Shown: positions 1 through 10,900 of the stretch, one piece after another | Position numbering within the stretch: position 1 is the stretch's first letter | Layout: each line of letters starts with the position of its first letter | NCBI RefSeq assembly: GCF_047511655.1 | Contig: NC_133392.1 | Span: 92,001,042-92,065,041, forward strand | Direction of reading: 5' to 3' | DNA length: 64,000 nt | Source of the DNA: Castor canadensis | Lineage: Eukaryota; Chordata; Mammalia; Rodentia; Castoridae | Made by a program: the position numbers and the translations under genes | The notes under the pieces: generated by a model | Seen by the model: only the letters and a program-made list of their open reading frames with translations | Database searches by the model: none | What the model was told of the DNA's origin: nothing

Positions 1-509
1 GACACAGAAGGCAGATATTATATGATTATACTTACATGAGGTATATAGAGTTAACAGCTTCAGAGATTCAGAAAATAGAAGGATGGTTATGGAGCAACAG
101 TAGGAAAGGGAGAAAAGTTACTGTTTAGTGAGAACAGAGAATTTGGAAAGATGAAAAAGTCTGGAGGTGGTTGTGTAAGTGTTACATGCTCCATGCCACT
201 TAGTGGTGTGCCTAAAAGTGGTTATTATAACATGATGAAAACATTAGGATGCTTTCTGATGAATTTCCCTTTTTAATATTATAAAGTGTCCTCCTTTTTA
301 ATAGTCCTCTTGAATTCTCTTTCGTTAGGTGTCAATAAACTACCCTCAGGTTACTTGTTAGTGATTAACCCTTTTGCCAACTATTACTGTAAGCACTTTT
401 GAATCTCTGTTTTTAAAATCTGAATCTTTATATTTGAAGTCTGTTTCTTATAGACAGTATATCTTTCTTAAGCAGATTGACAATCTTTGAGTTTTAATTG
501 GGATTGAAT
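1..509. other. Sequence with no recognised element
   Basis: No gene, RNA gene or recognisable repeat seen. The stretch is AT-rich and has stops in all frames. It ends at the left target-site duplication of the small L1 insertion. Confidence 0.5.
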
Positions 510-528
510 TTATTTAATGCAATTTTTC
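510..528. repeat. Target-site duplication, left copy (L1 insertion)
   Basis: The 19 bases here are repeated exactly at 910-928, on either side of the truncated L1. The adjoining T-rich end is consistent with the T-rich/A cut preferred by the L1 endonuclease. Confidence 0.9.
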
Positions 529-909
529 TTTTTTTTAATTTTTCTTTTATTATTCATATGTGCATACAAGGCTTGGTTCATTTCTCCCCCCTGCCCCCTC
601 CTCCCTTACCACCCACTCCACCCCCTTCCTTTCCCCCCCCAATACCCAGCAGAAACTATTTTGCCCTTATTTCTAATTTTGTTGTAGAGAGAGTATAAGC
701 AATAATAGGAAGGAACAAGGGTTTTTGCTAGTTGAGATAAGGATAGCTATACAGGGCATTGACACACATTAATTTCCTGTACGTGTGTGTTACCTTCTAG
801 GTTAATTCTTTTTGATCTAACCTTTTCTCTAGTACCTGTTCCCCTTTTCCTATTGGCCTCAGTTGCTTTAAGGTATCTGCTTTAGTTTCTCTGCATTAAG
901 GGCAACAAA
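529..909 (-). mobile_element. 5'-truncated young LINE-1, 3' UTR only
   Basis: Read on the minus strand, this is the last ~380 bp of an L1. It covers the 3' UTR, the G-rich tract (seen here as C-rich, about 585-640), the 'cttgtatgcacatatgaataataaaag' tail region and a poly-A tail (T-rich, 529-545). It matches the 3' end of the intact L1 at about 51778-52160 almost base for base, so it belongs to the same young subfamily. It contains no coding sequence and is a dead-on-arrival insertion made by target-primed reverse transcription. Confidence 0.92.
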
Positions 910-928
910 TTATTTAATGCAATTTTTC
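910..928. repeat. Target-site duplication, right copy (L1 insertion)
   Basis: Exact 19-bp repeat of 510-528. No mismatch separates the two copies, so the insertion is recent. Confidence 0.9.
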
Positions 929-1324
929 ATATAATTGGTTTATGTCTACCATTTTGCTATTTGCTTCCAATTTGTTCAACTGTTTACTGTTCTTACATTT
1001 TTCCATTGTATTCCTTTTCTATTTATTTATATTTATTTCATTTTATTTCACCTGCCACCCCTCACTTGGTCTCTGGACTACAACTACTGTAGTGAAAAAG
1101 CAAACACATTCCTACTTCAAGGATTTGTTTTTATATTCTCTCTGCCTTTTGTATTCTTCCCCAAATATTCCTGTAACTCATGCCTCCTCTCTGCTCACAT
1201 GTGACATTCAGGCCTCCTTTATCTCCTTTATTTACTGTTCCTTTTACTCTGCCTCATTTTTCAATATAGCACTTTTTATTACTTGACACTACATTTACAC
1301 TTGTTTGTTTGTTTTCTTTTTACC
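929..1324. other. T-rich sequence with no recognised element
   Basis: Pyrimidine-rich sequence. It holds overlapping open frames of about 90-114 codons, but these encode Phe/Leu/Tyr-rich low-complexity peptides with no family resemblance, as expected from T-rich noise. Confidence 0.45.
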
Positions 1325-1445
1325 AAAACTAGGATATAAACTCCAAAGAACAGAACTTTATCTTGTTCGTGTTGTGTCACCTGCACTTCGAATATAATGT
1401 GCTGAAAAGCAGACATCCAGAAATATGTTTTGGAATAAATGAATG
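1325..1445 (+). repeat. L2 LINE 3'-end remnant
   Basis: The order 'aggatataaactcc ... agaactttatcttgt ... ggaataaatgaatga' follows the known 3' end of L2 (organ-clip 'gggactttgtcttgt', then 'aataaatgaatgaatg'). It is old and diverged; the assignment rests on remembered consensus. Confidence 0.55.
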
Positions 1446-2530
1446 AAAAGAACAGGTGCAAAAGATTGAAAGGTCTTTTAATCATGGATGATTAAAAAAG
1501 TTTAATAGACCCTATAATAATAAATATCAATCAGATTAAACAGAAGAAATTGAGGTTTATTTTATATATTAACTGATGGTATAATGTCAATAGAAAAGAA
1601 AAAAAGACAATTTCTGAATTGGCTTTGCTTCTGTGTTATCTGTAAAAGAAACTAATCTTCAAATTGTGTATGATAAAACTGAAAATAAGGAGGAACATGG
1701 ATCTGAGGGTGACAAGGAGATTTCAAGTGATAACACACTCTAAATATTTTGTGTCCTTTTGTGTGAACGGCTCATACTTCACATGCTGCTGTTCCCATGA
1801 CTATGGTGCTTGTTAGGAATCCAGAGAGAGGCCAAATGGGAACTGAGTTAAAAAAGAAGACACATGAGCTTAAGGAAGAGCTTCTTTCATCCATGGTGAG
1901 GATGAATGAACATCCAAAGTCCCTAAAGATATGAAATATGCCAAATTCTAATTTTACCTGGGCTTTTGGTGATGGCAAGTGGCCTTTTGAGATGTTGTAT
2001 TAAGGTGTAGCAAATAGGATGTAATTGGTAGATCATAGCACTGTATAAAATTAGTATCAGAATATCAGGAGCAGTATATAATCTTTAGCAGGTTCAGTAC
2101 GTCTACCCTGGGATTAGTACTAGTCTCAGTTCCAATTAAAAATTGGATACAAGGGTAGCCAGGCATATAAGAGCACATATTCCAATATATGTGGTCAGAA
2201 TTAGAATAGGGGAACTAAAGGTCAGAGTTTCTTTAGCTATTCAGGGCACAAAATTTATTATAGAATCACAAGGTATGAGAGCTACAGATATAATTCACTT
2301 GTTAGGAGGAATAGGACCTGGCTATTTTTGTCTCAAGAACTATTCAAGTCTGCTCCTGCCCATAACTCGACATTATTTTACCATATCTGAGATGGAGAGC
2401 TTGATAAATCATAGAAGAGTCAGAAGACTAGAAACAAACAAAAGCTATTTTTAAATTTTAAAAATGGGGGAAAAGTAGGACTACTAAGCTACAGAGTCAT
2501 TCAGTCAGTCAACCTACTAAGCCACAAAGT
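1446..2530. other. Sequence with no recognised element
   Basis: I see no repeat or gene. A 103-codon frame at 2143-2454 has no recognisable domain and no coding context. Confidence 0.45.
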
Positions 2531-2655
2531 CATTCAGTCAGTCAACATTTATTGGGTTCTTATTGGGTTCTGGGTATCGTGTGGGTCTCTTAGGATACAG
2601 GACAGTTAAGGCTACCTGCTCTCATGGAGTTGTCAAGATATTAAACCCTAAGGTA
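2531..2655 (+). repeat. Ancient mammalian interspersed repeat ('catttattgggttcttattgggttc' type)
   Basis: This resembles the widespread old repeat that starts 'caacatttattgagcacctactatgtgcc' and continues 'ggatacagagatgaa...ctctcatggagtt'. The family name is uncertain. Related pieces lie at 21170-21700, 23605-24450, 25300-25425, 26930-27290, 30600-30900, 31190-31330 and 62500-62575. Confidence 0.5.
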
Positions 2656-2766
2656 AACTCTAGAAATTGATGTCAATTCCAGGCATAATTAATTGAATGG
2701 ATGGAGGGATTTACTAAAGACATGTTAATCTAATTCTTTCTTTGCCAGAACTTTTTACTAGTTCTT

Positions 2767-2864
2767 GATGGGAGAGTTATTATTTTTTAGGTGGCACTAG
2801 GGTTTGAACTCAGGGCCTCTCCCTTGCTAGGCAGGTGCTCTGCCACTTGAGCCACTCTGCCAGT
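2767..2864 (-). mobile_element. tRNA/ID-type SINE with target-site duplication
   Basis: The minus strand reads as the tRNA-like SINE unit: 'tggctcaagtggcagagcac' (A-box region) and 'gccctgagttcaaaccctag' (B-box region). The 15 bases 'tttttactagttctt' occur at both 2752-2766 and 2865-2879 as an exact TSD, which shows a distinct, fairly young retroposition. Confidence 0.88.
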
Positions 2865-3293
2865 TTTTTACTAGTTCTTACAAACGCATTATTTTATTTT
2901 GATTTTTGCAGTTGTAACATAGTAAGTTTGAATTGAGAAGACACAGAGGCTTCTTGGAAGTAAAAATAGGTAGTGTCACAATAAGTTGAGGAACTATATC
3001 CAAATATTTCTGAAAAATTACTCAATATTAATCTGGTGGCAAGCTTTTAATATTTCTATCTTCAAACATGTTCTGTGTAACATTCTGTTAATCATTTGCT
3101 TGAAAATATGAAAGGCATGATTTCTAAATATGCAAATAAGTTGAGGCTGGGAAGAATGACAAATATTTGCTACACAGAGACAGAAAGAGATAAATTGGAA
3201 GACTTATCTCCTGCATTTCATGGGCATCCATCAGAAATTTTCCCAGTTTTGTGTAACATGTTTGGCAAATTTTCTTCAAAAACCCATTTCCAG

Positions 3294-3505
3294 GGCTGAG
3301 TATGGTGTGTATCTGTAATCCCAGCTACCGGGGAGATATAGCTAGGAGGATCCTGGTCCAAGGACAACGCCAGGCAGAAGTGCGAGAGCCTATCCAAAAA
3401 ATAACTAGAGCAAAACTGGCTGAGGGTGTGGCTCAAGTGGTAGAGTGCCTGCCTAGCAAACTCAAGGCCCTTAGTTCAATCCCCAGTACTGCAACAAATA
3501 AACAA
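3294..3505 (+). mobile_element. Chimeric SINE (7SL/B1-like unit + ID/tRNA-like unit)
   Basis: The first part (about 3294-3410) shows the 7SL/B1-like order 'ggctgagtatggtgtg', 'ctgtaatcccagctac', 'aggaggatc', 'gcgagagcctatcc'. The second part (about 3418-3495) is the tRNA-like unit with 'gtggctcaagtggtagagtg' and 'agttcaatccccagtac'. It ends in an A-rich tail. Near-identical flanks 'aaaacccatttccagg' and 'aaaaaccatctccagg' look like a decayed TSD. A 7SL-tRNA fusion of this type is known in several rodent groups. Confidence 0.88.
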
Positions 3506-3519
3506 AAACCATCTCCAGG

Positions 3520-6294
3520 TAGATTCCTGTCCACCATCCAAGACTCTATTGTATAGAAATTTTGTAGTCACTTTGATTTAGAGAATAATATTAGTATAGA
3601 AAAAGATACTAACAGGCTGAAGGGATAGACAGATCTAAGATGAGTTTTATTGGGTTGTAACTATAAAGTAACGCATACAAGTCCAAATTAACATAAACAA
3701 GCTATGATGACACAGAATTTGGGAAAGGGGCTTGGGGTAATGAAGTAGGTTGGCAACAACTTGTGTTTAAAACTAATTGGGAGATCTCAAAGAGCCATGT
3801 GAGATATAACCACTCACAAGCTAATACAATTACAATATCTGAACTGAAATATCTAAGAGTAATAGAATAAAGCTGAAGATCGTTAGAAAAAGGAAACCTG
3901 GCAGGTAAAGAGACTTAAAATCTTGGCATGAGGGGAAGGAAAGCTGGGTATGACCAGCCTGAGACGACTTGCAGGTAGAGAAGGACCTAATGAGATAGAC
4001 AGTTGCCCTTGAATGTCAGAAAACTGCTGGGGAGAGAAAGGAATACTTATTCATTTTAGTCCCAATAATTAATGTAGGTGCCTACAATACAGTGCTTTGG
4101 GGGTCAATAAAGGAGGAACGTTTTTATATTCAAAATAGTTTTAAGGTGGAGTGACCCAGGGAGGATATACAAATGTATAAACCTACCCTGAAATTTCTTC
4201 CAGCACTGCAAGTCTACAGGTTGGATTGTTTTTAACCCTCCTAAGTGTTTCTGCTATGAAACCAAGTTTGGAAGGTAACAGGTCAAGTGTCTTTTTCAGA
4301 CACAATGTGCGATAGAATAACGGTAATCAATGAGGAGGTTGAAATGGAGATCGACTGCACAAAGCCTCTTCTCCCCAAAACTAATGAAGTGGCATTTATT
4401 TTTGTGAGTTCATCTTGATTCAGACTCTGGCCCTCACCTTTACAGCCCTAAGAACGTATATTTGTTTTTGTCTCAATCAGGTGTCGGCCTTCTGAGTCAC
4501 ACGAAAAGAAATTGTTGAAATTTGTGATGGCTATTTTGGTTTTGGCCACCAAACATCTCGTCTACCTTTCCACCAATCCATCTTGTTTTGTCTTTTGAGG
4601 GGTAAATAGGTCTTTTGTGTCATGCACTATGTTGGTGGTACAGTGAGTTCTGTACCTGCTCTTTTTCTATAGCAGATGAAGGGGCTCCTCCTTAACCGTG
4701 TTACTCTGTCATGGCCGGGAACAGTTATGTGACTAAACTTAGACAATTAGACATTCTCCTTGGAATTCAGATTTTCAGCTTGCGGCACAAATGCAGGAGA
4801 GGTATATGGAATGAAGTCCTCTAGCTGCAATCTCTGTCCAGATTGCCTCCACCCCAAGACCATATCACATCTGGGTTTGTAGCCTCTGGAGTTGCTTTGG
4901 TCCCTGCCTGTTCCTAAGATTGATCTCTCTGGTCTTCTAACAATTTGTCCTTCTAGTAAACTGTCCTTTGATTACATTAATTGAAGTTAAATTGTACTGA
5001 TTTCATTCAAAGAGCCCTCCTAAGTGATCTAAGACTTAACACACGAAACCTGAAGATTTAACTTATTAATTTTTAGTAACAGGTAAAGTCTTTTCCTATA
5101 GGAAAGGTTCATAAGAAGCAGAATATCTGAATATTCCTTAATGATCATAGAGTCAGAAGAAGGAAATTTATAAATGATTCAGATGTTACATTATTTGACC
5201 TTATAATTCATAGGACTACCAAAACTGCTACATGCGTGTTGGCCTATGAATTGACTCTTCTTTTTCTTTACTTTGAAATGATTGATCCAATTTGGACATG
5301 CTAATTCTTTCAGTCAGGTTACTAGTGATCCATATAGGATTCAGGTTCCATCCATTTAAGAAACATTTGTATTCATTTCTTTGCTTTGAGAAGAGTGACT
5401 TTTTTTTCCTTCCCTAAGTATTCTCAAAATATTCTTGACTCTTTTTACTTCCCACCTGTACTTGATTTTCCCAGGTCACTTGAGCTTAAGGATTTTGTCT
5501 ACCTTTTGGCACAAAATGGCAAATATTCCTGGCACTTTTGATGACTATACAATCCTCAAAGCTTTAGCTCCAGCTGAAGGTTCTGTTGATGAAGACAACT
5601 TTTTCTGGATGTACCTAGTTGATGTTTGAAATTTCATTGGGGTACACTCAGGACAAAATTAAAAGTTATCTGACCTATAAAAAGATGATCAAGTCTGTGT
5701 GTCATTATTCAGTGATATGCCTACACAATGTTCAAGTTCACAGGTATTTAGGATGATATGTTGTCTTGGACATGATAGAATGAATAGACTTGCAATTTCC
5801 TTAGGGTCAAGTTGGGTCAGATTGATGTTTTTTCCCCTTGTAGAATGTTTGCCTGGAAAGCCAGATATGCCAGATCTAGTTTCACTAATGACTTTTCCCC
5901 ATTACCTAATTGGCCTGTAATTGGTCTGCTGTTTATTAGAGGTTGTAAAATATGAGGCAGTCGAGTTGTAGGTATTTACATCACACTTACTGACTCTGGA
6001 CTCTCCTCACCTAACAAAAGAATGGATTCTCAATTTTATCCAATAAATTAGAGAATTACAGTATGAAGAGTCAATTTACAAATGATGGTCACTTAGATGC
6101 AGAGAGTTTTGCCACATTCAAATAACATCTATTTGAGATGATAACACTAGGAGTTTTAGTTTTTAGCAACATAAAATATTCAGGTATGTCAACACATGCA
6201 GACTGATTTAATCAGGGTTCACTTTAAGAAGGGAAATGTAAGATACTAGTAACAGTATATGAAATAGGAAATCAAAATCACAAAATTGTGTTTA
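3520..6294. other. Long stretch with no recognised gene or young repeat
   Basis: No exon-like reading frame, RNA gene or confidently named repeat. Parts of 4700-5000 may be decayed LTR sequence, but I cannot support an assignment. The short frames at 5435-5629 and 5699-5920 show no domain. Confidence 0.4.
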
Positions 6295-6440
6295 AGAGAG
6301 AGCTGGGTTCGAGTTTTGTCTTGCCCCTTATTAGTTGTGTGATCTCAAGCAAGCTGCTTCACAGCTCTAAATTTCATTTTCATTGTAGGGTATAGATGAA
6401 AATAATGTAGTTATTATTCTGTACCAATATAATGATAGTG
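6295..6440 (+). repeat. MIR SINE remnant
   Basis: Follows the MIR core order 'gctgggttcgag', 'ttagttgtgtgatctcaagcaag', 'ctctaaatttcattttcat'. Old and diverged. Confidence 0.7.
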
Positions 6441-6954
6441 GTATTTTCTTGGCAAACATTCTGAGATTGCCATTTTGAATGGTAGCTTTTTTTTGGCTAT
6501 CCTATTTGACATCCCACTACTAAGTTGTTTTCTGGATATTACAGGATGTTGAACTGCTTCTTTGTCTCAGATTTATAGGGAAATCTTCCAAAATGAAGCC
6601 GTCTATTCTAAACTTAAAAGGTGGCAGAACTATTCCTGCTATTACGTCCTCTATTCACAGGAGGAAGTCAAGAAGGATAGTCAGAGAGGTTGTCAGCTAG
6701 CCAGCAATATAGTCTTGAGGCACCTACTTCCTCGCACATAAGTCTAAGGGGAGGTCTAAGATAGACTTTCACATTAGTAGGAGCAGCTGAAAAAAGAGAA
6801 TGTTTTCTTCTTTCCAGGTAGACATGTGCATATTAAAGGATCTGCTGATTTGAGTGGAGAGTTGGGGGAAGGAATTGGTACAAGAGGACAAGGTGGTGGT
6901 GGTGAACGGAAAGTCACTAATGCTGTTTGGCATAGCAACATTAGTTTCCCTAAC
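6441..6954. other. Sequence with no recognised element
   Basis: No gene or repeat recognised between the MIR and the polypyrimidine tract. Confidence 0.4.
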
Positions 6955-7044
6955 CCTCCCCTTTCCTCCCCTCTCCTCTTTTCTTTTTTCCCTTTTTCTT
7001 TTTCCTTTCTCCTCCCCTCACCTCCCCTCTTATTCTTTTCTTCT
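6955..7044. repeat. Polypyrimidine (C/T) tract
   Basis: About 90 bases made almost only of C and T on the plus strand, next to the 3' ends of minus-strand SINEs. It could have grown from a SINE tail. Confidence 0.8.
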
Positions 7045-7365
7045 TTTCATGTGGCACTGGGGATTGAATTCACACTTGTTAGGCAAGCTCTCTACCATTT
7101 GAGTCATGCCCCCAGTTCTTTTGTTTTTAGTTTGTTTTACAGATAGCACCTCATGCTAACTTTGTTTGTGGTGGCCTACAACCATGATTCTGTGATGTCC
7201 ACCTCCTGAGTGGCTGAAATTACAGGTTCATACCTCCATGCCTAGCTTGATTTTAAGACAAAGTCTTGGCTGACTTTGATTCCAGCTGGGCTCCAACCTA
7301 GACCTTCTTATTTCCACTTCTTGAGTAGCTGGGATTACCTGAGTGTACTACCACCATGAGATTTC
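7045..7365 (-). mobile_element. Chimeric SINE, tRNA-like unit + two B1-like units
   Basis: From the left: a reverse-complement tRNA-like unit ('gtggcactggggattgaattc', 'ctctaccatttgagtca'), then reverse-complement B1-like sequence ending near 'ctgagtggctgaaattacagg', then a second B1-like unit ending 'gagtagctgggatta...ctaccacca'. It is diverged relative to the copy at 3294. Confidence 0.8.
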
Positions 7366-7369
7366 TTTT

Positions 7370-7425
7370 TTCCTTTTCTTCTTCTTCTCCTTTGTCTCCT
7401 TTCTCCTCCTCCTTCTTCTTTTGGT
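7370..7425. repeat. CTT/TCC-rich simple repeat
   Basis: A low-complexity pyrimidine run ('cttcttcttctcc...cctcctccttctt') directly before the next minus-strand SINE, so probably a degenerated SINE tail. Confidence 0.75.
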
Positions 7426-7725
7426 GGTACTAGGGTTTGAACTCAGAGCCTTGGCAGGTGCTCTATCACTTGAACAATACTTCAGCCTTTTTTCATTATA
7501 CTTATTTTTTGGATAGGGTCTCTCAATTTTTGCCTGTGCTTAGCCTTGGGCCATGATCCTCTTACCTACAATCTTCCACATAGTTGAGAGCACAGACATG
7601 CACCACTAAGCCTGACTCATTTGTTGAGATGTGGTCTTGCTAATCTTTTGTTTGGATGGCCTCAAACCTCTATTTTCCAGATCTCTGCCTCATAAGTAGC
7701 TGGAATAAAGGAAGTAAGCCACTGA
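7426..7725 (-). mobile_element. Chimeric SINE, tRNA-like + B1-like units
   Basis: Reverse complement of the same composite: 'ggtggtactagggtttgaac', 'gcaggtgctctatcacttga', then 'gatagggtctctca', 'gccatgatcctc' and a second B1-like half with 'gatgtggtcttgc', 'tctgcctcataagtagctgg'. It lies in tandem with the SINE at 7045 in the same orientation. Confidence 0.82.
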
Positions 7726-10679
7726 ATTCTTTTCTTTTGGATCATTAGGACTCTGTTGGAGCTAGCAGACTTTGAGCCATCTGGCCAGGGTGCTTACCAA
7801 CTGCTGCGTAAAGGGACACAGCATGTCAGTGGGTCACGTCAGGAGCAGGTAAAGACAGCATTAGAAGAAATCATGTCGGTGGGCGTGATTTTTTCCTGAG
7901 AAGAAAGTAAGCAGCAGAGATCTAGCCTTGCAAGAGACATATTGTTCAATTTAACAATTACATTTGTTTTCTTTTGAGATTCTTACCTGTAACCAAACAG
8001 ACTCACAATAATCATGAAAAAAAAATATATTCTCTGGCTTAACACCAATCAGTGAAATGAATGGAGCCCAATGTCCCCAAACCCTTACCATCGCTTAAAG
8101 AAGTACCTTGGGTTTTCTTGTCAAGTCCCTGATGTGGCAGATCTCCACATAACTTCTCTGGCATTCTTGGTAAAGGCCATGAGGCCAGGTGTCTGTGGCA
8201 TTATCTTTTGCCATTTCCAAGGAAGTTGGTTCCGGTTGTTCTTTAGTCCTGGTCCTGAGGTCTAATATAGAGGTGGTAAAATCTCTTTTCCTCTCTCACT
8301 CTGTTTCTTTCTCATCTCTAGCGTTCTGACTGTTCTCTGGACTTAATTTACCGTAGCACTTTTTTTTGTTGGTAATCTGAGTGCCATCCAACTGAGAAGT
8401 AGTCAGTAGTTTGGTACCTAAGACCACACAATTGTGTCCTTGGGTCAGATGTTGGCCATCCTATTCAGACCATCAGCATCCTGTTGTTGTGCCCTTCATC
8501 CTCCTGCATCCTGTCCTAGTGTCCACACAGGCCCCAGCCTGTCTAGGGCCTTAGGAAAGTCTCTTTCCTGGACAGTTTATGGCTCTTAGCTTGGGCTAGC
8601 ACATGTCTGCCTCAGAGTGTCCAAGGCTTTCCTGACTCCTTGAGGCTTCTTACAAATAAGACCTGGCTGGCCTTTCTTGTCATTGAATTTTGCGGTGTGT
8701 ATTCACTTTAAGTATTGGTTTTGGCATCTACTCACAGAGCAAATGATTTTTACAGGTGATGTTAATGGGGTTAAAAAAATCTGACAAGGAGGAAGTGTGT
8801 TCACAGCATTTGAAACAAAAAAACTTCTTTCAGTTTCCTTTCTCTGATGAATCATACTTTATTATCCACCTCTACCATATTGGCAAATCTGGAGGCCTTG
8901 CTTTCTAACTGCTCTCAGAAAGAGAGCAGCTACAGGTGATTACTAACGACCATATACCCAATTTTCAAGCACTAAGAGTTTAATAAAAGGGAAAGAGCCA
9001 GGTAGAAATTTTCAACAAGAATAGGTAAATGGGGCATTTAAACAGGATTTGTTTTCAAGCTGTTATTTTGGAGATTTAAAGAAATTCTCTTAAGTATTCC
9101 AATTTTTTGAGCCCTCAGTGTGCCTCAGTTAGCTTTAAGATTTCTTTAAAAACACGGTAAATAAAAGTGTAAGCAAAACCCTCTCACTGCTGGTTCAATG
9201 AAGAGTCTTGGCTCAGGGTCAGAGAAGGTTACGCCATTAAATCTGTGAATGATGCTTTCACACTAATTATACTACTTAAAAAGCTGACTTCAGTTCTTGG
9301 GTTTTTATAAAAGACAATGACAGTATTTTCAGTATTCAACCATTTTTGAGATCAAAGTCCACATCCTGGGTCAGGCTAATTTGGGCAGATATTTCAGTGC
9401 TTAACAATCAAAGGGGCATTCCTCAACTGTAAATTTCACTTTCTTGTCATAGAAATCCCGAGAGTGTATCTGTCAAAACCAGAATATTTAGATTAATTGG
9501 GGCTTTGCAATGGCGTCTGGCCCAGGAGGACCTAGTCACCTCAGGTAGGTGTGGATTGTCCTCTGTAAGGCCTGGGGGCAGAGAGGTTCTATAACTTTCT
9601 CCCATCATTCTCACCATCTAAAAACGTCCTTCAGTGCATTTTTGAGGGCTTCCCTTCCTAATTTAATTTTATTTCTCCCGGTGGAGATAAGGAACAGCTG
9701 GTCCATATCTGTACAAAATTCCCTTATTCATGATAGTCCTACATTCCCTTACTCTGATTAAAAAAGGAAATGCTAATTTCCCTTATTTAAAATATTCCTT
9801 AATTAATTAAAAACTGAAATCCCAGTTCCTCATGAGTTTAGAAAAAATTACAACTTACTGAAACCATGGGGAACACATTGTTTTGAAAAATGTCATTTGC
9901 CACTACATAAAATTTCAAGTCTCTGTAAGAAACATCTATTTAGAGGAGTGGTTTCATTACAAAAGGAAAGTCTTCCTGGAAACTTAAGTAGGTAAATGTG
10001 AGCCCTATGGTGTTTTCCCAGAAGTTTTAGTTTTTCAGGAAGGCCTCAGAGGTATTACAGGATAGTGATCTGTCCTTTCATCCCCAGGTTCCGAAATTTA
10101 CCTAATAGAGCACAAAGTGTGACATAGTAACTTTATTAATGTTTTGAACTGGTTCATGTAACTAATGTGTAAGAATTAATTTAAATAACAGTGAAGTACT
10201 GAAAAACCAATTAAAAGAACAACAAATTCATGTCTAATCTTGCTAATTTATCACAAATTTTAATAATTTCCTAGTTGGTGCATGTAAGACTGAAGTCTTT
10301 AAAAGTCAAATTTTGGTTTACAATAGCTAGATATTCACAGCTGTGCAAGCTGGCTTTCTTCATATTTCTCAATTTATGACCATTCAATGAGCAGAATGTT
10401 ATTTCATATCTAGAGACATTTTAATAAAAGCCTTCAGCTTCATGTCTTTTCTTCAAATTTTTAACAGATGACAGTGCATTGTTCTTGACTCTTAAAGAGA
10501 CAACTTGCTTTAAGCAGTATGAAAAACATGAACTTAATGTAAAACAGTGATGTGTATTCTTAGCCAGAGGCTGAAGACAGAAAAAGAATTGCAGCCATGT
10601 TAATGGCGGATTCTTTTCCTTTTACAGAAAAAATTTCCTATTTCTAACAATGTAATTAATACAGTCATAAGTTGCTGAG
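7726..10679. other. Long stretch with no recognised element
   Basis: No gene, RNA or repeat that I can name in about 3 kb. Open frames are below 71 codons and lack features. It may be old single-copy intergenic or intronic DNA. Confidence 0.4.
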
Positions 10680-10900
10680 TGGCTCTTGTGTGTTGATCAT
10701 GGTGCTGAGCTTTTTATATTTTTACAACCTTAAGAGATTGTTATTACCTTCTCTACTTACAGCTCCATTAGATAACTGAACTTTCTTCAAGAGGACAAGT
10801 GACTTGCTCAAGCTCATTGTTTTAGTGGGTGACTGGGCTAAGATTTGAGCCCACTGACTATTTGAGCTATCTGACTCCAGAGTCATGCTTTTAAGCCCAC
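10680..10900 (-). repeat. MIR SINE remnant
   Basis: The plus strand reads like the reverse complement of MIR: 'gtgacttgctcaagctca', 'gggctaagatttgagccc', 'ctgactccagagtcatgctttt'. Confidence 0.72.

Noticed and set aside
498..698. Open frame encoding a proline-rich peptide
   Set aside because: It is the antisense reading of the L1 3' UTR G-rich tract, so the prolines come from C-rich repeat DNA.
5435..5629. Possible processed pseudogene or exon
   Set aside because: The 64-codon peptide resembles no family I know and lacks splice or poly-A features.
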